From CAYNSB01 sp964399625 (GTDB lineage Bacteria; Planctomycetota; Phycisphaerae; Phycisphaerales; UBA1924), in NCBI GenBank assembly GCA_964399625.1, contig CAYNSB010000030.1, positions 1-48,567 of the forward strand: 48,567 bases of DNA, given 5' to 3'. The position numbers and the translations under genes were made by a program. Every line of letters begins with the position of its first letter. Within the stretch, counting starts at the first letter, position 1. Below are positions 42,744-48,567 of this stretch, in pieces. The notes under the pieces were generated by a model. That model saw nothing but the letters and a program-made list of their open reading frames with translations. It searched no databases and had not been told where the DNA came from.

Positions 42744-43973
42744 CTACTCACCAAGCGCTCGGAGCACGACCGTCGCGTAGGCCCCGCGGGGCAGTTCGAA
42801 TCGCACGCTGCGCTTGCCCCGGAGGCCTCGCTCATCGAACTCATCGGCCTGAGCGACGGACATATCGAATTGCGACGCGCGAACGAACAGGGGGCGGGGA
42901 GCCTCGCCGAACTCCGGACGCCGAAGCCCGGGGATCTGCAACTGATCGAGCCGCAGGCCCTCGTCCCGCAGCACGCGCTCGGCATGCGCACCCCAGGGGG
43001 GGACCAGCCGCGTGGCCGGCCCCAACGTGGGGATCTCGATCGAGCGTGAGCGCTCATCGACCGCCCCGGGACGCACGAACGCCATCACTCCGAAGTCGTC
43101 GTCGGCATCGATCGTCTGCACGTCCGCTTTCTGCGCGATCTCCCGGGCCAGTGAGGCGGCGATGCGATTCCACAGGTGCGACTGGTACGCCTCGACGCAC
43201 ATCTGCTGGAGGAAGTGGGGGAGCGAAGCGAAGGCGCGATCGAATCCGAGCCCCTGCGCGAGCGACTCGATCGCCGCGCGCTCTGGGCAACCCGGCAACT
43301 CTCTGGCGAGGCGTTTCCATTGCCCCCATCGCGACGCGAGCTCTCGCGTGAAGATGCGCTTGGCCCCCGTGTCCTTGCGTGCCGGCGTTCCGATCGCCAG
43401 TCGGAGCGCCTGCTCGAAATCTCCGCGCACGAGCGACGCGGCAACGAACCCCGCACCGTGGCGGGCCGATCCGAATCGCTGGTCACCGAAGTAGTTGACG
43501 ATCTGCAGGGAAAGGCCGGTGGAATCCTCGACGCACAGCGCATCGGCGCGATCGCCCATGCGTCGGGCGCGCTCGCGTGTGAGATCTCGCACCACGATCT
43601 CGAAGCGGTTGCACGCGATGGCGGAGGCGTCCAGCGCTGCGCTGGACCAGCCGATGCGCTCAGCCACGAGGCCCCGAGCCTCGACGCGTTCGGGCATGGA
43701 TCGAGCGTCGTCCTCGCTCTCCGCCCGGACGCCCAGGTGCTGCCGCGTGACCGCGTGCTTGTCCTTGAGGCCCGCGTACTCGACCATCGCCCATCTCACG
43801 CCCAGCGCGCCGGCAAGGCGCGACGCCGCCTCGGGCGTGGTGAGCGAGGTCTTGGTGACGCGATACACAGCGTGGGGGTGCGCCCGCGACCAGTCGGGAG
43901 CGAGCGTCTGCAGCGTGGTGCCGGTCAGCACCTCTTCGACTCGGAAGTCCTCGGGCTGGCGACGGATCGTCAT
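42744..43973 (-). CDS. truD: tRNA pseudouridine(13) synthase TruD
   Basis: A 409-residue pseudouridine synthase that modifies U13 in tRNA-Glu. YAGLKDKHAVTRQ (catalytic Asp71) is the diagnostic TruD motif, and NRFEIVVRDL, NYFGDQRFG and an N-terminal RQPEDFRVEE are also typical. The insertion (TruD) domain of about 150 residues lies in the second half. The frame upstream of ATG 43973 is ignored because the start gives MTIRRQPEDF. Downstream of rpmE on the same strand with a terminator between, so it is read separately or by read-through. Confidence 0.95.
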   Translation of the reverse strand: MTIRRQPEDFRVEEVLTGTTLQTLAPDWSRAHPHAVYRVTKTSLTTPEAASRLAGALGVRWAMVEYAGLKDKHAVTRQHLGVRAESEDDARSMPERVEARGLVAERIGWSSAALDASAIACNRFEIVVRDLTRERARRMGDRADALCVEDSTGLSLQIVNYFGDQRFGSARHGAGFVAASLVRGDFEQALRLAIGTPARKDTGAKRIFTRELASRWGQWKRLARELPGCPERAAIESLAQGLGFDRAFASLPHFLQQMCVEAYQSHLWNRIAASLAREIAQKADVQTIDADDDFGVMAFVRPGAVDERSRSIEIPTLGPATRLVPPWGAHAERVLRDEGLRLDQLQIPGLRRPEFGEAPRPLFVRASQFDMSVAQADEFDERGLRGKRSVRFELPRGAYATVVLRALGE

Positions 43974-44016
43974 GGTCGGTCGGTGCTCCGGTCCGCGTGG
44001 GCCAGCGAAAGCAAGC

Positions 44017-44040
44017 GACCCGTCCATGTGGGGACGGGTC
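44017..44040 (-). terminator. Hairpin after rpmE, likely intrinsic terminator
   Basis: A perfect 9-bp stem (GACCCGTCC with GGACGGGTC, 6-nt loop) lies 39 bp past the rpmE stop. On the transcribed strand it is followed by GCTTGCTTTC, which is partly T-rich. It separates rpmE from truD. Confidence 0.7.
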
Positions 44041-44079
44041 GCAGAATCGAATCGATTGAGAAGGTCATCGCCGAAGCGA

Positions 44080-44346
44080 TCAGGCCTTCGCCTCGCCCTC
44101 GGCGGGCTTGGACTCCGCCTTCTTGGTCTTGTTCTGGAAGTAGCTGCCGGCGTACTTCTTCTGGAACTTCTCGACGCGGCCCGCAGAGTCGATGAACGTC
44201 TGCTTGCCCGTGAAGAACGGATGCGAGCCCGACCACACTTCGACGTGCAGCTCGGGCACGGTGGCGCCGACCGTCATGACGACCTGCCCATTGTGGAAGA
44301 CTTTGCAGGAGGGGTAGTACGTGGGGTGTGTTTCAGCCTTGGGCAT
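44080..44346 (-). CDS. rpmE: 50S ribosomal protein L31
   Basis: An 88-residue L31. HPTYYPSC..., VEVWSGSHPFFTGKQ and RVEKFQKKY are characteristic. The zinc-binding cysteines of the classic C-plus form are missing except for one (PSC), so this is a C-minus paralogue-type L31, which is thought to spare zinc. A Lys/Ala/Glu-rich tail follows the domain. ATG 44346 has GGAG 6 nt ahead. It lies upstream of truD, with a hairpin between them. Structural component of the large subunit. Confidence 0.95.
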   Translation of the reverse strand: MPKAETHPTYYPSCKVFHNGQVVMTVGATVPELHVEVWSGSHPFFTGKQTFIDSAGRVEKFQKKYAGSYFQNKTKKAESKPAEGEAKA

Positions 44347-44495
44347 GTCAGTCTCCAGAAACGGGCCACGATGGTAGGAGAGGCTTTCTGGACCGTCCAC
44401 GGGGCGGTGTTGGGCTCGGGACTCTTCCTAAGCCCTGCCCCGCCGGTCCACCGGCGCTCCGGGAGCCGCACGAAAAATTGTTTCGGTCCGTAACC

Positions 44496-44524
44496 TAGAC
44501 AGACCTGTCTACATCACATATGCT
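44496..44524 (+). promoter_or_regulatory. Promoter with overlapping TetR-type operator
   Basis: TAGACAGACCTGTCTA (44496-44511) is a perfect 7-bp inverted repeat with a 2-nt spacer. Its left arm contains TAGACA, which is separated by exactly 17 bp from TATGCT (44519-44524), so it doubles as a -35 box. A repressor bound here would block RNA polymerase. It lies about 55 bp upstream of the AhpD-like gene, whose downstream partner is a TetR repressor, so autoregulation is likely. Confidence 0.7.
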
Positions 44525-44580
44525 GAACTCGCCTGCGGGAACGTGCCCGTGGCGATTTCAGAGACTTCAAAGGAGCGCGC

Positions 44581-45123
44581 ATGTCAAGCCTTTCCATCGT
44601 TGATCCAGCCACCTCCACCGGCAAGACGCAGGACCTGTTCACCGCGGTCAAGGCCAAGCTGGGCCTCGTGCCGAACATGACCAAGGTCATGGCCAACTCT
44701 CCGGCGGTCCTCGAGGGGTACCTGTCCTTGAGCGGTGCGTTGAATCACTCGTCCCTGTCGGCCAAGCTCCGCGAGCAGATCGCCCTGCTCGTCGCGGAGG
44801 TCAATAAGTGCTCGTACTGCCTCTCGGCGCACACCGCGATCGGCAAGATGGTCGGGCTGACGCCCTCAGAGCTGAGCTCGAGCCGCAACGCGGAGGGAGC
44901 GAGCAAGGACGCGGCGGCTCTCCGGTTTGCCCGCGTGCTCATCCACCGGCAGGGCGAGGTTTCGGATCAGGACCTTGGCGCGGTGCGCTCGGCCGGATAC
45001 AACGATGCGCAGATCGCGGAGATCATCGCGGTGGTGGCCCTGAACGTGTTCACGAACTACTTCAACAAGGCGGCCCGAGTTCCCATCGACTTTCCGGTGG
45101 TGAATCCCGGCGTTCCCGCCTGA
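44581..45123 (+). CDS. AhpD-like carboxymuconolactone decarboxylase family protein
   Basis: A 180-residue protein of the CMD/AhpD fold. The redox motif is complete: Glu73, CSYC (Cys77 and Cys80) and His84, the set used by AhpD-like peroxidases. The sequence before it (LREQIALLVAEVN) is the usual CMD opening. A role as a thiol peroxidase or dehydrogenase in detoxification is likely, but the substrate is unknown. AGGAG lies 7 nt before ATG 44581. The stop overlaps the ATG of the TetR gene (TGATG), so the two are a translationally coupled operon under the promoter-operator described above. Confidence 0.9.
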   Translation: MSSLSIVDPATSTGKTQDLFTAVKAKLGLVPNMTKVMANSPAVLEGYLSLSGALNHSSLSAKLREQIALLVAEVNKCSYCLSAHTAIGKMVGLTPSELSSSRNAEGASKDAAALRFARVLIHRQGEVSDQDLGAVRSAGYNDAQIAEIIAVVALNVFTNYFNKAARVPIDFPVVNPGVPA

Positions 45124-45740
45124 TGGAGGCGGACGGTGTTGAAATGGCTCTGAAGAGGAACCCACGACAACCCAAGCGCACGAAGCGGCCGGCGCCGGCG
45201 CGCGAGCGATTGCTCGACGCGGCGCTGGCCCTTTTCTATGAGCAGGGCATCCACGGGGTCGGAATCGACGCGATCATCGCGCGCGCTGGCGTAGCGAAGA
45301 TGAGCCTGTACAACCACTTCGCCTCAAAGGACGAACTGGTGATCGCGTTCCTCCACCGCATGTTCGACGAGTGGTTTCCCTGGTTCAGCTCCGGCGCGGA
45401 GGAGCGCATCGCGAATGGAACCTCGCCCATCGACGCGCTGTTTGAGCAGCTCCGCGCATGGATGCAGCGCGATGATTTCCGCGGGTGCCCGTTCGTGAAC
45501 TCCGCGTGCCAGGTGTACGGCGCGGGCAATCCCGTGCGGGTCGTGTGCGATGCGCAGATCGAAAGACTTCGTGCGTGGATCGAAACGATCGCACGGCGGC
45601 AGCATATCGCGGACCCACCCTCGGCCTCGCGGCAGCTGCTGCTGCTGGTGGAAGGCGCGATCGTGCGCGCGACCATGAGCGGCAACGCGTCCCACGCGGA
45701 CGATGCGGCGGCGATGGCACGCACGCTCTTCCGATCCTGA
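45123..45740 (+). CDS. TetR-family transcriptional repressor
   Basis: A 205-residue regulator. The N-terminal helix-turn-helix is about residues 27-72 (ERLLDAALALFYEQGIHGVGIDAIIARAGVAKMSLYNHFASKDELV), a textbook TetR motif. The C-terminal ligand domain contains FRGCPFVNSACQVYG, with two Cys that could sense oxidants or electrophiles (inference). ATG 45123 overlaps the upstream stop; ATG 45144 is an alternative. It is coupled to the AhpD-like gene and is the natural candidate to bind the palindrome at 44496. The likely inducer is the substrate of the AhpD-like enzyme. Confidence 0.92.
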   Translation: MEADGVEMALKRNPRQPKRTKRPAPARERLLDAALALFYEQGIHGVGIDAIIARAGVAKMSLYNHFASKDELVIAFLHRMFDEWFPWFSSGAEERIANGTSPIDALFEQLRAWMQRDDFRGCPFVNSACQVYGAGNPVRVVCDAQIERLRAWIETIARRQHIADPPSASRQLLLLVEGAIVRATMSGNASHADDAAAMARTLFRS

Positions 45741-45746
45741 GACGGC

Positions 45747-45784
45747 AAAAAGAAAGCGGAGGACCGGGGTCGCCGATCCTCCGC
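45747..45784 (-). terminator. Intrinsic terminator of the large surface protein gene
   Basis: An 8-bp perfect stem (GCGGAGGA with TCCTCCGC) with an inner 3-bp extension is preceded on the + strand by AAAAAGAAA, which becomes TTTCTTTTT on the transcribed minus strand. It lies 40 bp past the stop at 45824 and may also end the TetR transcript. Confidence 0.85.
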
Positions 45785-45823
45785 GCGGATTCTCACCGAT
45801 CGCCCTCGCGGGCTCAGGGGCTA

Positions 45824-48567
45824 TCAGGCCTTGGCCTTGCGGTCGCGCCGACGCGAGATCAGCACCATCGCCAGAGCCGGGATGCTCGTCGCGGCGATGC
45901 CCAATCCCAGACCCGCCATCGGGCTGCGGCCCTTGGCCATCTCCTGCTCCACGTTCTGCAGACGCAGCTCGAGGGACGCGATCTTGGTGTCGCGGTCCTT
46001 GAGCTCGGCGTTGAGGCCCTGGATCGCGGCGAACGCCACGCCCTGAGCGTTGACCGTGTTGATGGTCTTGTCGTCCGTGCCCAGCCCGAACGCAGCGTGG
46101 AAGTCCTGAGCCATCGGGCCCATGTAGCGCATCGCGGCCTCGGAGTTCTTGTAGTTCCAGGTCGAGATCGGCATCTCGACGACCTTCTTCAGCACGTCCT
46201 TCGCGTCGATCGCGATGAAGTTCTCCTTCATGTTGCGATCGGAGGGCGTGAAGAGCGTGCCGTCGGCGTTGAAGCCCGACGCGGTGTTGTTGCGGTTCCA
46301 GATGATGAAGCAGTCGGCGTTGGTCGTCGCCGAAGCCGCACGGTTCTCGATCACGACGCGGCCCAGGAAGTACGCCGAGTTTCCGTCGGCGTTGCTCGTC
46401 GAGCCATAGATACCGCCCGCGGCGACCTGCCCGCTGGAGCTGCTGCCAAAGGTCTGGACGGTGGAGGTGCCCATCACGCCGCGAGCCGCCGCATCACCGC
46501 GGACGCCCGCTGCCGCGCTGTCCGTGCTCGAGGCGACGCCGTAGACGCCGTAGCTCGCGCCCGTTGTGCCGGTGTTGTTGCCACGCACGCCCGACGATGC
46601 CGCGGTGGTGCTCGCCGTGGTACCCAGGACGCCGTAGTTCACACCGGAAGTCGCCAAGGCCTGACCGAACACGCCGCGACCGGTCGAGGCGGCCGAGCCC
46701 ACCACGCCCATCACACCGTAGCCGGATGCGCCGCCCGCTTCGCCGCGAACCCCGACGTTCGTATCGGTGATGCCCGCGGAGGTGGCGATGCCATACACAC
46801 CCAGGCCCGAGCTCGCGCTCGAGACGCCCAGCACGCCCGCGGGAAGATCGCTGTTCGCGGTCGACTGAGCGCCCGAGCCGCCGGTGCTCGCCGTGTCGCC
46901 GATCACGCCGTACGTGATGCCGGATGTCCCGGTCGCTCGGCCGCGAACGCCCGCCGAGTTGGATGTGCGAGCGGTCGCGGCTGTGTTGCTCGTATCACCA
47001 CGCACGCCCACGCCGGGGGTCGCGCCCGTCGAGGTGTTCGTGCCGTAGACACCCGCGGTCGCGCTCGAGTTCGCCACGGTTCCCATGACGCCGATGCTTC
47101 CGCTGGCCCCGACGCCAAACACGCCGGCCGCCGTGGCCGTGGAGCTCGTCGCCGAGCCGTACACGCCGTAGATGGTGCCCGAAGCGCCGGTGCTGAAGCC
47201 CGCGACACCCGCGGAGTTCGTGGACGTTTGGCTGTGCGCACCCACAACACCCCAGACCGCGTTGGACGGGCTGGAGGCGACGTTGGTGCCGAACACGCCG
47301 GCGCTCTGGAAGTTGGTCAGCGTGCCGCTGCCCAAGCTGGCCGAGGAGCCGAACACGCCGTAGCCGTTGCCGAGCGTGGCGGTGTTCAGGCCCGCGACCG
47401 CGGCGCCACCGGAACTGAGGGCGGTCGAGCTGCTGGCGGAGCTGGTGCCGCGAACGCCGTTGGCCGAGGTGCTCTGCGTAGAACCAAGCACGCCGGCGCC
47501 CGTCGCGGTTGTGGAGGTCAGCGTGGTGCCGAACACGCCCGCCGAGCCGGAAGCCGTGCTCGCCGAGAGCTGCCCCTGAACGCCATACACCGCCGACGTG
47601 GCGCCCGCGTCTGTCACCACACCGATGACACCCGTCGTGCCCAGTCCATTGCCGTCGGCCTGACCGAACAAGCCGAAGTTCTGCACGGTCGTGCTGCTCG
47701 CTCGGCCGCGAACACCCGACGCGCCCGCGACAGCGGCGGAAGTCTGGCCGCGAACACCGATCGGGGTGCCGGCCGTGGCCGAGTTGGACTGTCCAAGCAC
47801 GCCGATCACGTTGGTGGCCGCGAGACCGGTGCTGACGTTGTCGCCCTGCACGCCCGGACCCGAAGCGCTGGAGTTCTGACCCCAGACGCCGACGGTTGCT
47901 CCGGTCGTGCCGATCGCCGCTCCGTACATGCCCGAGGCCGCCGAGGTCGTGCTCGAGGTCGAACCCCACACGCCCGTGGCGGCGCCGGAGTTTGCGACGC
48001 CGAGCACTGCGGTGCCAGCCGAGGCGGTGTTGGTGACGCCAATCGTGTTGGTCGTGGCGCCGGTGGCCGTCATCGTGTCGCTGGCGCTTGGCGTGCTCGT
48101 GCCCACGGCAACCTTGCCAGCCGTGTAGAACGTGTCGCTGCCCGACAGACCCCACGGGGAAGCGCCGGTCGCGCCCTGAGCGCCTTGCGCGCCGGTGGCA
48201 CCCTGAGGACCTGTTGCCCCCGTAGCTCCCGTCGCGCCAGTTGCACCCTGAGGACCAGCGGGGCCCTGAGCGCCGTCATTGCCGTTCGCACCGGCCGGGC
48301 CCTGAGCGCCCGTGGCACCAGTCGCGCCTTGAGCGCCCGTGGCTCCGGTCGCGCCAGTCGCACCCGTGGCGCCGGTCGCGCCCTGAGGACCAGCCGGGCC
48401 CTGATCACCCTGCGGCCCCTGGTCACCCTGCGCTCCGGTCGCGCCCTGAGCACCCGTGGCGCCAGTTGCACCCGTCGCTCCCTGAGGACCAGCGGGGCCC
48501 TGAGCGCCGTCATTGCCGTTCGCACCGGCCGGACCCTGAGCACCCGTGGCGCCAGTCGCACCCTGCG
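45824..48567 (-). CDS. Large collagen-like/S74 fibre-type surface protein, N-terminus beyond the window
   Basis: About 914 codons are visible and the frame stays open to the right edge, so the start lies outside. From the N-terminal side: Gly-X-Y collagen-like repeats (GPAGANGNDGAQGPAG and GATGATG types); a short link (SPWGLSGSDTFYTAGKVAVGTSTPSASD); then ~500 residues of Gly/Ala/Ser/Thr repeats with GVxG every ~20-25 residues; an S74-type intramolecular chaperone domain (SDRNMKENFIAIDAKDVLKKV, YMGPMAQDFHAAFG); a coiled coil; and a C-terminal hydrophobic helix with a basic tail (ISRRRDRKAKA). It resembles phage-type tail fibres adapted to the cell surface. A GTG at 48106 is internal, not a start. 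Likely trimeric. Confidence 0.85.
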   Translation of the reverse strand, partial: QGATGATGAQGPAGANGNDGAQGPAGPQGATGATGATGAQGATGAQGDQGPQGDQGPAGPQGATGATGATGATGATGAQGATGATGAQGPAGANGNDGAQGPAGPQGATGATGATGATGPQGATGAQGAQGATGASPWGLSGSDTFYTAGKVAVGTSTPSASDTMTATGATTNTIGVTNTASAGTAVLGVANSGAATGVWGSTSSTTSAASGMYGAAIGTTGATVGVWGQNSSASGPGVQGDNVSTGLAATNVIGVLGQSNSATAGTPIGVRGQTSAAVAGASGVRGRASSTTVQNFGLFGQADGNGLGTTGVIGVVTDAGATSAVYGVQGQLSASTASGSAGVFGTTLTSTTATGAGVLGSTQSTSANGVRGTSSASSSTALSSGGAAVAGLNTATLGNGYGVFGSSASLGSGTLTNFQSAGVFGTNVASSPSNAVWGVVGAHSQTSTNSAGVAGFSTGASGTIYGVYGSATSSTATAAGVFGVGASGSIGVMGTVANSSATAGVYGTNTSTGATPGVGVRGDTSNTAATARTSNSAGVRGRATGTSGITYGVIGDTASTGGSGAQSTANSDLPAGVLGVSSASSGLGVYGIATSAGITDTNVGVRGEAGGASGYGVMGVVGSAASTGRGVFGQALATSGVNYGVLGTTASTTAASSGVRGNNTGTTGASYGVYGVASSTDSAAAGVRGDAAARGVMGTSTVQTFGSSSSGQVAAGGIYGSTSNADGNSAYFLGRVVIENRAASATTNADCFIIWNRNNTASGFNADGTLFTPSDRNMKENFIAIDAKDVLKKVVEMPISTWNYKNSEAAMRYMGPMAQDFHAAFGLGTDDKTINTVNAQGVAFAAIQGLNAELKDRDTKIASLELRLQNVEQEMAKGRSPMAGLGLGIAATSIPALAMVLISRRRDRKAKA
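48246..48298 (-). repeat. Direct repeat copy 1 in the collagen-like region
   Basis: A 53-bp sequence, identical to the copy at 48480 and 234 bp from it (78 codons, 26 Gly-X-Y triplets), coding for the GPAGANGNDGAQGPAG-type block. It is part of the collagen-like coding region and indicates recent tandem expansion. Confidence 0.85.
48480..48532 (-). repeat. Direct repeat copy 2 in the collagen-like region
   Basis: Identical to 48246-48298 over 53 bp; similarity continues with a few substitutions beyond it towards the right edge. The true number of units is unknown because the region continues out of the window. Confidence 0.85.

Noticed and set aside
48104..48106. GTG at 48106 as the start of the large surface protein
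   Set aside because: The frame stays open upstream through collagen-like Gly-X-Y codons to the edge, so the GTG is internal.
48161..48567. CRISPR-like periodic repeats
   Set aside because: The periodicity is 9 bp and codes in frame for Gly-X-Y triplets; no spacer-repeat structure.

Overview
The window is about 48.6 kb of GC-rich bacterial chromosome carrying roughly 43 protein genes and no rRNA or tRNA gene that I could recognise. It most likely comes from a planctomycete of the class Phycisphaerae. Two secreted proteins end in duplicated Cys/Asp modules of the form YANCDGS...LTAADFTCFL.KFRAGCP, the so-called GC-type dockerin tail that I associate with this group. A third ends in a PEP-CTERM-like sorting tail. 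Housekeeping genes (ndk, csrA, serS, metH, truD, rpmE, tilS, a primary-type sigma factor, trxB, ctaB) are mixed with secreted and surface proteins on both strands. No integrase, transposase or CRISPR array was seen.

Layout. 0-4.7 kb: the 3' end of an L-serine dehydratase, a zinc alcohol dehydrogenase, a SnoaL-like protein, a BioF/KBL-type acyltransferase, ndk, csrA and an Nfu-type Fe-S scaffold. 4.7-10 kb: an orphan lipoprotein, then a single open frame joining an M48 membrane protease to diaminopimelate epimerase, followed by an overlapping M20 peptidase. 10-16.5 kb: an arginine/ornithine succinyltransferase-type module (class III aminotransferase, AstA, AstD) without astB, three small membrane or zinc-ribbon proteins, and an agmatinase-type ureohydrolase. 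16.5-20 kb: a coiled-coil membrane protein, tilS, a degenerate receiver and an M24 Xaa-Pro peptidase. 20-25 kb: sco1 and ctaB for cytochrome oxidase assembly, an EEP-fold protein that has lost catalytic residues, and a nucleoside transporter divergent from a uridine-kinase-like gene.

25-33 kb: a UVR-motif protein, a sigma-70 gene with a clear promoter and a ~300-nt leader, an orphan secreted protein, trxB, two methyltransferases and serS. 33-38.7 kb is a surface and secretion region. It holds an M43 metalloprotease with the GC tail, an FHA-GspE fusion ATPase, a phosphatase fused to a c-type haem motif, and two paralogous secreted proteins that share one ectodomain but carry different C-terminal sorting tails. 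38.9-44.4 kb: metH with a striking palindrome upstream, truD and rpmE. 44.5-45.7 kb: an AhpD-like/TetR operon with an operator overlapping its -35 box. 45.8 kb to the right edge: a large fibre-like surface protein (collagen-like repeats, GV.G repeats, S74-type chaperone domain, C-terminal membrane anchor) whose N-terminus lies outside the window.

Several operons use a GTGA junction, where a GTG start overlaps the previous TGA stop, so translational coupling looks common here. The most unusual items are the paralogue pair with swapped sorting tails, the phosphatase-cytochrome fusion, the M48-DapF frame, the FHA-GspE fusion, the AST-like module without astB, and the anchored S74 fibre. I did not find a clearly new multi-gene defence or mobile system.
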